This document shows positions 36,480-45,704 of a stretch of DNA of 64,000 nt, piece by piece. Numbering within the stretch: the first letter of the stretch is position 1; the number at the start of each line of letters is the position of its first letter. The notes below the pieces were generated by a model that ran no database searches, was not told where the DNA came from, and saw nothing but the letters and a program-made list of their open reading frames with translations. The DNA is from Bacteroidales bacterium (GTDB taxonomy: Bacteria > Bacteroidota > Bacteroidia > Bacteroidales > UBA932): assembly GCA_016290835.1 (NCBI GenBank), contig JAEEVG010000004.1, positions 1-64,000 on the forward strand, read 5' to 3'. A program made the position numbers and the translations under genes.

Positions 36480-37850
36480 CTATTTAAAGAGGGCCTTGAC
36501 CAGCGCGGGCACGTCCGCGACCTTCACGACGCGGATGCCCTCGGGCCGGGCCTCCACCTTGGCGAAAGACGAGACGAAAATCCGCGTGAAACCCAGCCGG
36601 GCGGCCTCCTGCACGCGGCGGTCGAGCTGCCCTACCGGACGGATCTCGCCGCTCAGGCCCACCTCGCCGGCAAAGCACACGTCCGCGGGAATCGCAAAAT
36701 CAAAATTGGAAGACAGCACGGCGCAGATGACCGCCAGGTCCACCGCCGGATCGCTCACCCGCAGGCCGCCGGCCATGTTCAGGAAGACGTCCTTGGCGCT
36801 GAGGTGGAAGCCGGCGCGTTTCTCCAGCACCGCCAGGAGCATATTCAGCCGCCGGGCGTCGAAGCCCGTGGCGCTGCGCTGCGCCGTGCCGTACACGGCC
36901 GAACTGACCAGCGCCTGCACCTCGAAGAGCAGCGGTCGCGTGCCGTCCAGCATGGCCGCGATGGCCGTGCCGCTGAGCCCCTGCCCGTGCATCGGAATCA
37001 GCATCTCGGAAGGGTTGGCAACCTCCCGCAGGCCCGTCCCGGTCATCTCGAAGACCGCCAGTTCGGCGGTAGAGCCGAAACGGTTCTTGATGCTCCGCAG
37101 GATGCGATAGGAACTGCGGTTCTCGCCCTCGAACTGCAGCACCACGTCCACGATGTGCTCCAGGATCTTCGGACCGGCGATGTAGCCGTCCTTGGTGATG
37201 TGGCCGATCAGGATCACCGGCACGCCGCTGTCCTTGGCGAAGCGCAGCAGGGCGGCGGCCACCTCGCGGATCTGGCTCACGGAGCCCGGGGCGGAGTCCA
37301 CGGACTCGGTGTACATCGTCTGGACCGAGTCCACGATCATCAGAGCGGGCTGGAGGGCCTGGGCCTCCGCAATCACGGCCTCGATCTGCGTCTCGCAGAA
37401 AATCAGGCAGTTGGAGTCGTCTCCGCCCAGGCGGCGCGCACGCAGGCCGACCTGCCGGGCGCTCTCTTCGCCCGTGACATAGAGGGTGCGCAGGCCGCTG
37501 CACATCAGGGGAATCTGCAGGCTGAGGGTGGACTTGCCGATGCCCGGTTCACCGCCGATCAGCACCAGCGAGCCCGGCACCATCCCGCCGCCGAGGATGC
37601 GGTCCACCTCCCCCATTCCGAGGGAAATGCGCGCCTCCTGCGAATAATCGATTTCGCGCAGTTGCTGGGGCCGGCGCGCGGCAGGGGCCGCCGGACGGGT
37701 CGCAGCGCCGCCCGAGGGGCCCTTCTTCGGCTCCACCGGAGCCTCCACCATCGTATTCCACTCCCCGCACGCGGGGCAGCGCCCCATCCACTTGGGGCTC
37801 TCATTGCCGCACGAGGTGCAATAAAAAACCGTCTTCGCTTTCGTAGCCAT
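36480..37850 (-). CDS. radA: DNA repair protein RadA (Sms)
   Basis: The 456-residue protein has an N-terminal zinc finger (CTSCGNESPKWMGRCPACGE, residues 10-29), a RecA-like ATPase with Walker A GGEPGIGKSTLSL (about 97-109) and Walker B LMIVDSVQTMY, and the RadA-specific KNRFG motif in IKNRFGSTAE. A C-terminal Lon-like domain ends the protein (VCFAGEVGLSGEIRPVGQLD). RadA drives branch migration in recombination. The ATG lies 7 nt after a TATCTTTG box. Confidence 0.97.
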   Translation of the reverse strand: MATKAKTVFYCTSCGNESPKWMGRCPACGEWNTMVEAPVEPKKGPSGGAATRPAAPAARRPQQLREIDYSQEARISLGMGEVDRILGGGMVPGSLVLIGGEPGIGKSTLSLQIPLMCSGLRTLYVTGEESARQVGLRARRLGGDDSNCLIFCETQIEAVIAEAQALQPALMIVDSVQTMYTESVDSAPGSVSQIREVAAALLRFAKDSGVPVILIGHITKDGYIAGPKILEHIVDVVLQFEGENRSSYRILRSIKNRFGSTAELAVFEMTGTGLREVANPSEMLIPMHGQGLSGTAIAAMLDGTRPLLFEVQALVSSAVYGTAQRSATGFDARRLNMLLAVLEKRAGFHLSAKDVFLNMAGGLRVSDPAVDLAVICAVLSSNFDFAIPADVCFAGEVGLSGEIRPVGQLDRRVQEAARLGFTRIFVSSFAKVEARPEGIRVVKVADVPALVKALFK

Positions 37851-37857
37851 ACGGATA

Positions 37858-37865
37858 CAAAGATA
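37858..37865 (-). promoter_or_regulatory. -7 promoter box of radA
   Basis: TATCTTTG on the minus strand, 7 nt before the radA ATG (37850), implying a leaderless message. The -33 region has no clean TTG. Confidence 0.5.
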
Positions 37866-37890
37866 CGAAAAAAGAGAGGAAAAGACAGGC

Positions 37891-38382
37891 TCAGCGCGGG
37901 AGTTCGAAGACTTCCATCTCGCGGACCTGGCCGGATTCGAGTTTGAAACGGAGGGCGGTGCGCACGACTTGCCAGCCCTGCACGCCGGCGGCGCCGGGAT
38001 TGATGTAGAGGAAGTCGTAGCGGCGGTCCTGCATCACCTTGAGGATGTGGGAGTGGCCGCAGATGAACACGTCGGGCCGATAGCGCTCGATCAGGGCCTG
38101 GGCGCGCAGGTCATAGTGCCCCGGAGAGCCCCCGATGTGGGTCATCAGGACCTTCAGGCCCTGGACTTCGAGATACTGGTGGGCGGGGTACTCGCGGCGG
38201 ATGTCCTGCCCGTCGCAGTTGCCGCACACCCCGACGAGGGGCTTGAACGCGGCGATCGAATCGGCAAAGGAGAGTCCGCCGCCGAAATCCCCGGCGTGCC
38301 AGATCACCTCCACCGGCTCCAGGAACTTGCGGAAAGGCTCGCTGAAGACCCCGTGGGTATCGCTGATCAGCCCGACGTACAT
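37891..38382 (-). CDS. YfcE/MJ0936-type metallophosphoesterase
   Basis: The 163-residue cytoplasmic protein has the calcineurin-like phosphoesterase motifs GLISDTHGVF (Asp8, His10), IWHAGDFGG (Asp about 34), GVCGNCDGQD (Asn about 54), MTHIGGSPGHYD and CGHSHILKV. This is the YfcE/MJ0936 group, small broad-specificity phosphodiesterases. It starts 6 bp after galE and ends 40 bp before radA. The physiological substrate cannot be inferred. Confidence 0.9.
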   Translation of the reverse strand: MYVGLISDTHGVFSEPFRKFLEPVEVIWHAGDFGGGLSFADSIAAFKPLVGVCGNCDGQDIRREYPAHQYLEVQGLKVLMTHIGGSPGHYDLRAQALIERYRPDVFICGHSHILKVMQDRRYDFLYINPGAAGVQGWQVVRTALRFKLESGQVREMEVFELPR

Positions 38383-38388
38383 CCGAGG

Positions 38389-39411
38389 TTACTTGCCGGC
38401 GATATACTTCTCCCAGTCCCAGGCGGCCTTGAGCGTGTCGTCAAGGCTGCGCTCCGCCTTCCAGCCGAGTTCTTTGCCCGCCAGGGACGGATCGGCCCAG
38501 ATGGAGACCACGTCGCCGGGACGGCGCGGGGCGAACTTCCAGTTGAGCTTGAGGCCGTTGACGCGCTCGAAGGTGTTGATGAGTTCGAGCACGGACACCG
38601 GGCGTCCGGTGCCGATGTTGAAGATCTCGTAGCCGGCCTTCATCTGGCCGTCCAGCATACGCGTGACGGCGCTGACGTGGGCCTTGGCCAGGTCCACGAT
38701 GTCGATGAAGTCGCGCAGGCAGGTCCCGTCGGGGGTCGGATAGTCGTTGCCGAAGACGGACAGGCAGGCGCGCTTGCCGATGGCGGTCTGGGTGATGAAG
38801 GGCACGAGGTTGTTGGGTACACCGCGCGGGAGCTCGCCGATCAGGGCGCTGGGATGCGCGCCGATGGGGTTGAAATAGCGCAGGGCGATGCCCTTGATCC
38901 CGGGATAGGCCTTCACGCAGTCGCGCAGGATGTCCTCGCACATCGTCTTGGTGTTGCCGTAAGGCGAGGTGGCCGGCTGCCGGGGTGTCTGCTCCGTGAC
39001 CGGGAGGTCCTCCGCCTCGCCATAGACCGTCGCGGACGAGGAGAAGAGGACGTTGCAGCCGCCCCGCTCCTTCGCCGTCTCGAGGATGTTCACGAAGGAG
39101 AGCAGGTTGTTGCGGTAGTACTTGAGCGGCTCCGAGACGGACTCGCCCACCGCCTTGAAGGCGGCGAAGTGGATCACGGCGTCGATGGGATACTGCGCGA
39201 AGAGCGCATCCACGGCCTCCTTGTCGCAGAAGTCCATCCTGACCAGCGGGAGGGTGCGCCCGAGAATCTGGCAGACGCCCCGGTAGTTGGTCTCGTCGCA
39301 GTTGGAGAAGTTGTCGGCGATGACCACGTCATAGCCGGCCTGGGACAGCTCCACGGTCACGTGGCTGCCGATGAATCCGGCGCCGCCGGAGACAAGTACG
39401 GTTTTTTTCAT
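38389..39411 (-). CDS. galE: UDP-glucose 4-epimerase
   Basis: The 340-residue cytoplasmic enzyme has the NAD-binding motif VSGGAGFIGSHVTVEL at the N-terminus, the catalytic Tyr/Lys pair in SPYGNTKTMCED, the preceding LFSSSATVYG serine, and the sugar-binding segment RYFNPIGAHPSALIGE. It interconverts UDP-glucose and UDP-galactose (and possibly the N-acetyl forms), supplying galactose for surface glycans. It lies 6 bp upstream of the phosphoesterase and 14 bp downstream of the CYTH gene, in a run of minus-strand genes. Confidence 0.95.
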   Translation of the reverse strand: MKKTVLVSGGAGFIGSHVTVELSQAGYDVVIADNFSNCDETNYRGVCQILGRTLPLVRMDFCDKEAVDALFAQYPIDAVIHFAAFKAVGESVSEPLKYYRNNLLSFVNILETAKERGGCNVLFSSSATVYGEAEDLPVTEQTPRQPATSPYGNTKTMCEDILRDCVKAYPGIKGIALRYFNPIGAHPSALIGELPRGVPNNLVPFITQTAIGKRACLSVFGNDYPTPDGTCLRDFIDIVDLAKAHVSAVTRMLDGQMKAGYEIFNIGTGRPVSVLELINTFERVNGLKLNWKFAPRRPGDVVSIWADPSLAGKELGWKAERSLDDTLKAAWDWEKYIAGK

Positions 39412-39425
39412 ATGCTCGGTTTGTA

Positions 39426-39899
39426 TTAATCTTTCCAGTCTTTGTAGGGGTGGCGGATCAGGCAGGAATTATAGTAGCGCCTGTCTCCGGTGACCTCCGC
39501 GCCCAGCCAGGCGGGACGCTCGAAAGGCTCGTCCTCCGCTCCCAGTTCGATCTCCGCCACCACCAGCCCTTCGTTGTCTCCGTGGAACACGTCCACCTCC
39601 CAGGTATGCCCGTCGGGGGCGGGCACCAGGCAGCGGGTCTTGTCGATCCGGCCCGGCTCGCAGAGGCGCAGCAGCAACTCCGCTTCCACCGCAGAGATCT
39701 CCTTCTCCCACTCGAAGCGGGTCAGGCCCTTCGCCGGGCCTTTAACCGTGATATAGCCCTTGTCTCCGCGCACCCGGACCCGGACCGTGCGGCCCGGAAC
39801 GGAGCACAGGAAGCCCTGCCGGATACGGCTTTCGCCGGAAACCTCCCTCTGGAAGTCCCCGGCGACCAGGAATTTACGTTCTATTTCCTGCAGCGGCAT
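39426..39899 (-). CDS. CYTH domain protein (triphosphate tunnel metalloenzyme)
   Basis: The 157-residue cytoplasmic protein starts with the hallmark EIERKFL (ExExK) motif and continues with tunnel-lining charged strands (RIRQGFL, VRVRVRGDKGYITVKGP, FEWEKEIS, WEVDVFHGD, VAEIELGAEDEPF). The family includes inorganic triphosphatases and CyaB-type adenylyl cyclases; small stand-alone bacterial members are mostly tripolyphosphatases. It ends 14 bp before galE and begins 3 bp after the outer-membrane barrel gene. Confidence 0.9.
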   Translation of the reverse strand: MPLQEIERKFLVAGDFQREVSGESRIRQGFLCSVPGRTVRVRVRGDKGYITVKGPAKGLTRFEWEKEISAVEAELLLRLCEPGRIDKTRCLVPAPDGHTWEVDVFHGDNEGLVVAEIELGAEDEPFERPAWLGAEVTGDRRYYNSCLIRHPYKDWKD

Positions 39900-39902
39900 C
39901 TC

Positions 39903-40673
39903 CTAGAGATCCAGCAGGAGACCGATTGTCAAAGTACGGGCGTCGCTCCGTTCCGCAGGGAAAAGCGGCGTCAGGCCATAGAGGACGAAGAGTCCGAGAG
40001 AACTGTAGGAGACACCGGCCTCGACCGTGGCGCGGAAACGATTGAACATCGGGGTGACATCCTGACGGTTCTTCGGGGAGCGGTATTTGGAATAGCCGCT
40101 GAGCAGGTACTCGGCGCTGGCACCCGCAAACACGCGGGCATCGCCCACCTTGTAGGTAATGCGCAGGGGGACTCCGATATAATTGCCGTGGATCTTGGAC
40201 TTGCGGCCGTTATAGTCCGGGGTTTCCGTCTTGATGGAATAAGGCAAGTAAGCCTTACCGGAGCCAGTCGGAGTGGCGTCTAAAAAAGTGTAGATATACG
40301 GAATTTCCCGGAACGTCCATTGGGAATCCCGCAGGGTGAAGTCCATGAAGGTCCAGCGCAGGCCCAGGCTGACATCCCAGCTCCCGCCGGGCTTGGAGAA
40401 ATGCACCGCGGCCATCTCCAGGCCGTACACGAAGTTCTTGCCGGTCCGCGTGTCCAGGAAATCGGGACGTCCGGGATAGTCCCAGGCACCCTTGTAGTTG
40501 ACACCGGTCAGCGCCGTCCAGCCGAAATACATCGGCAGGGCGAACTCCAACTCCGCCTCGACCGCGGCATCTTCCCGCGAGAGACTGATCTGATTGATAT
40601 CCAGGTCCAGATCCTGGGCCAGCGCTCCCGTGCAAATGGCGGAAAGAGCCAGTAAAATAAACAACTTCTTCAT
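39903..40673 (-). CDS. outer-membrane beta-barrel protein
   Basis: The 256-residue exported protein (signal peptide 1-19, ending TGALAQ) has alternating hydrophobic/polar strands with aromatic girdles (MYFGWTALTGVNYKG, WDVSLGLRWTFMDFTLR, GNYIGVPLRITYKV, FAGASAEYLLSGYSKY, ATVEAGVSYSSLGLFVLYGL). It ends TLTIGLLLDL and thus has a barrel-type C-terminus. This fits the porin-like outer membrane beta-barrel superfamily of Bacteroidetes; its cargo or role is unknown. A TATCTTTG box lies 5 nt before the ATG. Confidence 0.8.
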   Translation of the reverse strand: MKKLFILLALSAICTGALAQDLDLDINQISLSREDAAVEAELEFALPMYFGWTALTGVNYKGAWDYPGRPDFLDTRTGKNFVYGLEMAAVHFSKPGGSWDVSLGLRWTFMDFTLRDSQWTFREIPYIYTFLDATPTGSGKAYLPYSIKTETPDYNGRKSKIHGNYIGVPLRITYKVGDARVFAGASAEYLLSGYSKYRSPKNRQDVTPMFNRFRATVEAGVSYSSLGLFVLYGLTPLFPAERSDARTLTIGLLLDL

Positions 40674-40678
40674 ACGAA

Positions 40679-40686
40679 CAAAGATA
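40679..40686 (-). promoter_or_regulatory. -7 promoter box of the outer-membrane barrel gene
   Basis: TATCTTTG on the minus strand, 5 nt before the ATG at 40673 and just after the tolC-like stop codon. It suggests a separate leaderless transcript for the genes downstream of the export operon. No clear -33 TTG. Confidence 0.45.
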
Positions 40687-40694
40687 GGAAAAAA

Positions 40695-42020
40695 TCAGAA
40701 CTCCAGCTCGCGTCCGCGGTAGAAATCCAGCAATTTCGTCTGGTAGAGGCACTGGAAGCGGGCCTGGATGTGCTCGGACTCCGCCCGGAGCCAGCTGTTG
40801 CGCGCATCGTTGTAGGACGCCACATCGGCCTTGCCGACTTTGTATTTCTCCTCGGTCAACTCGTAATGCTGGCGGGCGCTCGCGGCACTCTCCCGGCTAC
40901 CGGCATAGCGCGCCTGGGCCGTGACCGCGTTGTAATAGGCCTGCTGGATCTCCTTGTAGAGGGCTTTCTTGGTGCTCTCCAACTGAATCTCCTGGCCCTT
41001 GAAATTGAGTTCGGCGTTGCGGATGTTGTTGCGGATGGAGAATCCCTGGAAGATGGGGATGCTCAGCGACAGACCCACGTACTGGCTGAAATTGTTGCGA
41101 AGCTGCTCGCCGAACGGAGCGGCCTGCACCTTGGAATTGGTGTAGTAGTTGGAGCCCAGGCCGCCGCTGAGCGAGATCGACGGCAGGCGGGCGCCCTTGG
41201 CCCGGGTAATGGCCAGCTTGGCGTAGTCCAGATTGATTTCGGCCGCCTCGACGGCGGGCTTGATCTCCACGGCCTCATCGTAGATGGCCTCCGGGCGCAT
41301 CAGCAGGGTCTGCGAGGGATCGCCGACCTCCGGGGTCACGATGGAGAAGCCCTCCGGGGAAGGCAGTTCCAGCAACTGGGTAAGTTCGAGCAGGGACATG
41401 CGCAGGTTCCCCTCGGCCTGGATCTCGGACTGGCGGCTCTGCGCCAGGGTGGCCTGCTGGGCGGACACCTCCGCCTCGCTGACCTTGCCGGCCAGCAGCC
41501 GCTCGCGGATCTGCTCGAGCAGTTCGGCATCGTGCTCCGCCTGCTGGTGTGCCACGCCGAGCAGCTCCTGGTTGTAGAGAATCTGCACATAGGCCTGGGC
41601 CACGGCCACGCGGATATCGTCGCGGGCCTTCTCGAGGTTCACCGTCGCGGCGGCGAGATTGAGCCGCCCGAGCTTGATGCCGTTGACGATGTCGAAACCC
41701 TGGAAGATGGGCATGTTGGCACCCAGCGAGAAGGAGGTCGAGGTGGTGTTGGAGTTGGAATAGGTATTGTCCGCCGTGAGGCCGCGGCCGAAGGAAAGGT
41801 TCTCCGAGGAGGAGGCGTTGACATTCGGCAGCTGCCGCCCCTTCGCCGTGCTGAGGTCCACTTCCCGCTGCTCCACGGTCAGCGCGCTCTGCTGGACGGT
41901 GAGATTGTGCTCCAACGCGTAATTGATGCAGTCCGCGAGGCTCCAGGGCCCCTGCTGGGCCCGGGCCGGACCGCCTGCGAGCAGCAGGACGGCCGCGATC
42001 AAGATGCTAGTTCTTCTCAT
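40695..42020 (-). CDS. TolC-family outer-membrane efflux protein
   Basis: The 441-residue exported protein (signal peptide 1-21, ending GGPARAQ) has the two-fold TolC repeat: WSLADCINYALEHNLTVQQS opens the first and EAVEIKPAVEAAEINLDYA the second, each followed by long coiled-coil helices. It forms the trimeric outer-membrane channel. The start overlaps the end of the membrane-fusion gene by 14 bp. It is the last gene of the five-gene export operon. Confidence 0.93.
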   Translation of the reverse strand: MRRTSILIAAVLLLAGGPARAQQGPWSLADCINYALEHNLTVQQSALTVEQREVDLSTAKGRQLPNVNASSSENLSFGRGLTADNTYSNSNTTSTSFSLGANMPIFQGFDIVNGIKLGRLNLAAATVNLEKARDDIRVAVAQAYVQILYNQELLGVAHQQAEHDAELLEQIRERLLAGKVSEAEVSAQQATLAQSRQSEIQAEGNLRMSLLELTQLLELPSPEGFSIVTPEVGDPSQTLLMRPEAIYDEAVEIKPAVEAAEINLDYAKLAITRAKGARLPSISLSGGLGSNYYTNSKVQAAPFGEQLRNNFSQYVGLSLSIPIFQGFSIRNNIRNAELNFKGQEIQLESTKKALYKEIQQAYYNAVTAQARYAGSRESAASARQHYELTEEKYKVGKADVASYNDARNSWLRAESEHIQARFQCLYQTKLLDFYRGRELEF

Positions 42021-43116
42021 CTTCTTCGGTTTTGATGATCATCGGGCCGCGGAGCTTATCGCCCGCCTGCAGGCCGCTCTTGATCTGGATGGTGACACCG
42101 TCGCTCAGGCCCGTCTCGACCTCGATGCGGTCGAAGGTGCCGGCGGCGTTCTTGCGATACACGAAGGTCTGCTCTCCGTCGAACTCCAGGGCGCTCTCCG
42201 GGATGGAAAGCACATCCGTGAGGGTCTCCAGGACGATCTCCGCGTTGGCACTGTAGCCGGAGCGGATCACATAGTCGTTATTGACCTTCAGGGCGGCCTT
42301 GATCTCGAACTGGTTGGCGCCGTTGTTCTCGACCGCCTTCGGCGAAATATACTCCAGGGCGGCCTCGGAGCTATAATCGGGCAATGCACCGATGCTGATC
42401 TGCATCGGCATGCCCTCCACGAGCGCGCCGACCTCGGTCTCGTCGATGTTGCCGTCGAAGATCAGGTCCGACATGTTGGCCACGGTGGCCACGGTCGTAC
42501 CGTCGTTCATCGTGTTGGCCTGGATCACGGAGTTGCCCACCTTGACGGGAATGTCCAGGATGAGGCCCGTGATGGTGGAGCGGACCAGGGTGGAGCTGCC
42601 TGTGGTGTTGCGCGAGGACACGCCGTCACGGATGACCTCCAGGGACTCCTGGGCGGCCGCCTTCTCCTCGACGGCCTGGTTGTAGGCCTGCAGGACCTGG
42701 TCGTATTCCTCGTCGCTGACGAGCTTTTTGTCATAGAGGGCCTTCTCGCGGTCGTAATTGGTCTTGGCCTGCTTGAGATTGATCTCCGCGAGGCGCACGC
42801 GGGACTGGGCGGAGCTCAGGGAGTTCATGTCCGGGATGACGCGGAGCTTGGCGATGACCTCGCCCTCCTTGACCTGCTGGCCGGCCTCCTTGTAGAGTTC
42901 GGCGATGATGCCGTTGATCTGCGGCTTGACGTTCACCTCGTTGCGCGGCTCGATCTTGCCCGTGACGACGGTGGTGCGGTTGATGTCGGCATAGCCCGCC
43001 TCCAGCTCCTGATACTCGATCTTGTCCGGGCGGGAATTCTTGAACAGGAACACGAAGGTCCCGATGAAGATCACCGCGATCAGCGCGAAAATGATGTACT
43101 TGACTACTCGTTTCAT
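42007..43116 (-). CDS. MacA/HlyD-type membrane fusion (periplasmic adaptor) protein
   Basis: The 369-residue protein has one N-terminal membrane anchor (KYIIFALIAVIFIGTFVFLF), a lipoyl-like domain (VTGKIEPRNEVNVKPQINGI), a coiled-coil hairpin (LSSAQSRVRLAEINLKQAKT), and beta-barrel and membrane-proximal domains (LEYISPKAVENNGANQFEIK). It bridges the inner-membrane ABC transporter and the TolC channel. No lipobox is present, so it is anchored by its helix. It sits 18 bp downstream of the second permease gene. Confidence 0.93.
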   Translation of the reverse strand: MKRVVKYIIFALIAVIFIGTFVFLFKNSRPDKIEYQELEAGYADINRTTVVTGKIEPRNEVNVKPQINGIIAELYKEAGQQVKEGEVIAKLRVIPDMNSLSSAQSRVRLAEINLKQAKTNYDREKALYDKKLVSDEEYDQVLQAYNQAVEEKAAAQESLEVIRDGVSSRNTTGSSTLVRSTITGLILDIPVKVGNSVIQANTMNDGTTVATVANMSDLIFDGNIDETEVGALVEGMPMQISIGALPDYSSEAALEYISPKAVENNGANQFEIKAALKVNNDYVIRSGYSANAEIVLETLTDVLSIPESALEFDGEQTFVYRKNAAGTFDRIEVETGLSDGVTIQIKSGLQAGDKLRGPMIIKTEEDEKN

Positions 43117-43134
43117 ATGGTTTGTTTTTATTTA

Positions 43135-44382
43135 TTATTCATCTCTCATGGCGTCCACCGGTTTGATGGACATGGCGCGGGTGGCCGGCGCCAGGCCGGC
43201 GACCACGCCCAGTGCGGTCAGCAGCAGGGCAGCCAGCACGGCTATCCAGAAACCGATCTGGAAGCTGGCGGGCGGATTCTCGCCCGAAGCATTCACGATG
43301 GTCTCCGTGAGCCGGAGCAGCTGCACGGCGAAGACGATGCCGAACGAGCCCGCCACCAGGGTTAGGGAAATGCTCTCGAAGATGATCTGGGAGAGGATGT
43401 CACGCGGCGTGGCGCCGATGGCGCGGCGGATGCCGATCTCGGTCGTGCGCTCCTTGACGGTGACCATCATGATGTTGCTCACCCCGATCACGCCCGCAAG
43501 GATGGTTCCCAGGCCGATCAACAGGATCAGGAAGTTCACACCCCGGAAGAGATTGTCCACCAGGGAGAAGATCTGCTCGGTGTTGAGGATCATCAGGGCC
43601 TGCTTGTCCTTCGGGTTGAAGAGGTTCCGGCGTGCGAGAATTTCGCGTATGCGCGGCTCCTGGTCCGACATCCGCACACCCGACCGGCCGGTCACGCAGA
43701 TCAAGTCCACGGTTTTGCCGCGGTTGTATATCTTCTGGGCTACCGGGAGCGGGACGCTGACGGTCTGGTCGGCGCGGCCGTTGATGCTGATGTTGCCGCT
43801 GCTGTAGTCCACACCCACGATCTGATAGAAGACCGGCCCCACCTGGATGAATTCTCCGCAAGGATCTCCCCCGTCGGGGAACAGGTCCTTATAGATACGC
43901 TTGCCGATCACGCAGACCTTGCGCTCCTGCAGGATGTCGGTCTCGTTGAGGTAGCGGCCGTATTTAATCCGGGGCTCCTCGATCTTGGCATAATCCGCCT
44001 GGATGCCCTTGACGCTGCCGCTGGCCGTGTAGGAACCGTACACGATCTGTCCGCCCCAGGAGGCGATGACCGGCGTGACGGTCTCAAGGTCCGGCATCAT
44101 CTGGCGCAGGCGCTCGACGTCGGTATAGCTGAGGTTCCAATAACGTCCTTCTTTGAAACCTTTATACGGCTCACTGGTCTGGGAGGAGGCCATGATGCAA
44201 GTATTCGTGGCGAAGCCCTCGAAGTTGGCCATGATCATCTGCTTCATCCCATCGCCGCCCCCCAGCATGAAGAGCAACATGAACACGCCCCAGAACACGC
44301 CGAAGCCGGTGAGCAGGCTCCTGCTCTTGTTGCGGACCAGCGAGTCCGCAATCTCCCGGAAACTATCTACATCGAATCTCAT
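43135..44382 (-). CDS. MacB-type ABC transporter permease (second)
   Basis: The 415-residue protein has an N-terminal membrane helix (TGFGVFWGVFMLLFMLGGGD), a large periplasmic MacB_PCD domain (about 45-280), and three C-terminal helices of the FtsX domain (FLILLIGLGTILAGVIGVSN, ISLTLVAGSFGIVFAVQLL, IAVLAALLLTALGVVAGLAP). EIGIRRAIGATPRDILSQI is the conserved cytoplasmic coupling segment. It starts inside the stop of the other permease gene (4-bp overlap), indicating a heterodimeric transporter as is common in Bacteroidetes. Confidence 0.92.
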   Translation of the reverse strand: MRFDVDSFREIADSLVRNKSRSLLTGFGVFWGVFMLLFMLGGGDGMKQMIMANFEGFATNTCIMASSQTSEPYKGFKEGRYWNLSYTDVERLRQMMPDLETVTPVIASWGGQIVYGSYTASGSVKGIQADYAKIEEPRIKYGRYLNETDILQERKVCVIGKRIYKDLFPDGGDPCGEFIQVGPVFYQIVGVDYSSGNISINGRADQTVSVPLPVAQKIYNRGKTVDLICVTGRSGVRMSDQEPRIREILARRNLFNPKDKQALMILNTEQIFSLVDNLFRGVNFLILLIGLGTILAGVIGVSNIMMVTVKERTTEIGIRRAIGATPRDILSQIIFESISLTLVAGSFGIVFAVQLLRLTETIVNASGENPPASFQIGFWIAVLAALLLTALGVVAGLAPATRAMSIKPVDAMRDE

Positions 44383-45704
44383 TCTGCGCGGAGGGCTTCT
44401 ATGGGTCTGACCTGGGCGGCCTTGCGGGCCGGGAAGAATCCGGCGATGGTGCCGGCGATGATGAGTACGAGGGTGGCCTCCAGGGCCACGTCCAATCCGA
44501 CGGTAGGGTTGACGAACATCGCGATCTGTTCATCCATGATGGATACGGAGGACTGCCCCACGGTCTTGTCGAGGATCTGGCAGGCAATCATGCCGAAGAA
44601 CATGCCGATATAGCCGAAGACGGCCGTGATCGTGACGCTCTCGGCAAGAATCAATTTCACGATGTCCCAGGGGCTGGCGCCGATGGCCTTGCGGATCCCG
44701 AACTCGTGCGTGCGCTCCTTGACGGTGATGAGCATGATGTTGCTCACGCCCACGATGCCACCGAGCAGGGTGAACAGGCCGATGATCCAGAGCGCCGTGT
44801 TCAGGATGTTGCGTCCCCTGTTCATCTGGAGGTTCTGGGTAAAACGGTTCCAGATCCACAGGGCGCGCCGGTCATCCGGAGCTGCGCGGTGCCGCAGGTT
44901 CACCGCAGAGCGATACTGCTCCTCGAAAGCCTCGTTTTCTTTCTCGGAATCGAGACCGTGGAAGGTGAAGGTGATGTCGTCCACAGTCCGGCCTTTTCCG
45001 TAGATGACCCGGAGTGTCGTATAGGGCACATAGACGGTGTTGCTGTTGGAGGCATCGTTGGTCTTGGTGATGCCCACCACGCGATAAGAGAAGTCGCCGA
45101 TCCGGATGTATTTCCCCAGGATGTCCTGCGGCCGGACCTTCTTGCCGGAATTGCTGTTCAACTTCATGCCCGGGAGGCGGGCGCCCGTGTCCCGGATATC
45201 ATTGCCGAGCAGTATCTCGGCCTGGTCCTCCGGCAGCACGACCACCTTGCGGTTCTCCTTGATATCCTTCTCGTTGAGGAAGCGACCGTACAGGATCTCG
45301 ATCTTGTCCATCTGCCGGCGGGCGGGGAAGCTGCCTTCTATGCTGCCGGAGAAATGCTTTTTGCCATAAATGACCGTGGCGCTCGTACTCACGGTAGAGA
45401 TCACCTGGTCCACGTGGTTCGCGAAAACCTCGCTCTTCGTCAGCGCCACATCCCTTTCGTCCAGCTCGATGATACGGCCTTCCTTGAGGCCGTCATAGGG
45501 CTTGGACGTCCAGCCGCCGCCGACTTGCATCACATTGGTGGAGATGCCTTCTCCGCCCACCAGGAAAGCGTTCATCAGGCCGTTGCCCGCGCCCAGCAGG
45601 ACGATGAGCATGAAGATGCCCCAGGACACGGCGAAGCCGGTCAGGCAGGTCCTCAGCTTGTTGCGGCGGATGCTTTCCCAAATTTCGATGAAGACGTCTC
45701 TCAT
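44379..45704 (-). CDS. MacB-type ABC transporter permease (first)
   Basis: The 441-residue protein has the same layout as its neighbour: N-terminal helix (LTGFAVSWGIFMLIVLLGAG), periplasmic MacB_PCD domain (about 45-300), then three FtsX helices (NTALWIIGLFTLLGGIVGVS, SVTITAVFGYIGMFFGMIAC, EATLVLIIAGTIAGFFPARK). The coupling segment is FGIRKAIGASPWDIVKLIL. The two permeases are clearly paralogous but diverged. It overlaps the ATPase gene and the next permease gene by 4 bp each. Confidence 0.92.
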   Translation of the reverse strand: MRDVFIEIWESIRRNKLRTCLTGFAVSWGIFMLIVLLGAGNGLMNAFLVGGEGISTNVMQVGGGWTSKPYDGLKEGRIIELDERDVALTKSEVFANHVDQVISTVSTSATVIYGKKHFSGSIEGSFPARRQMDKIEILYGRFLNEKDIKENRKVVVLPEDQAEILLGNDIRDTGARLPGMKLNSNSGKKVRPQDILGKYIRIGDFSYRVVGITKTNDASNSNTVYVPYTTLRVIYGKGRTVDDITFTFHGLDSEKENEAFEEQYRSAVNLRHRAAPDDRRALWIWNRFTQNLQMNRGRNILNTALWIIGLFTLLGGIVGVSNIMLITVKERTHEFGIRKAIGASPWDIVKLILAESVTITAVFGYIGMFFGMIACQILDKTVGQSSVSIMDEQIAMFVNPTVGLDVALEATLVLIIAGTIAGFFPARKAAQVRPIEALRAE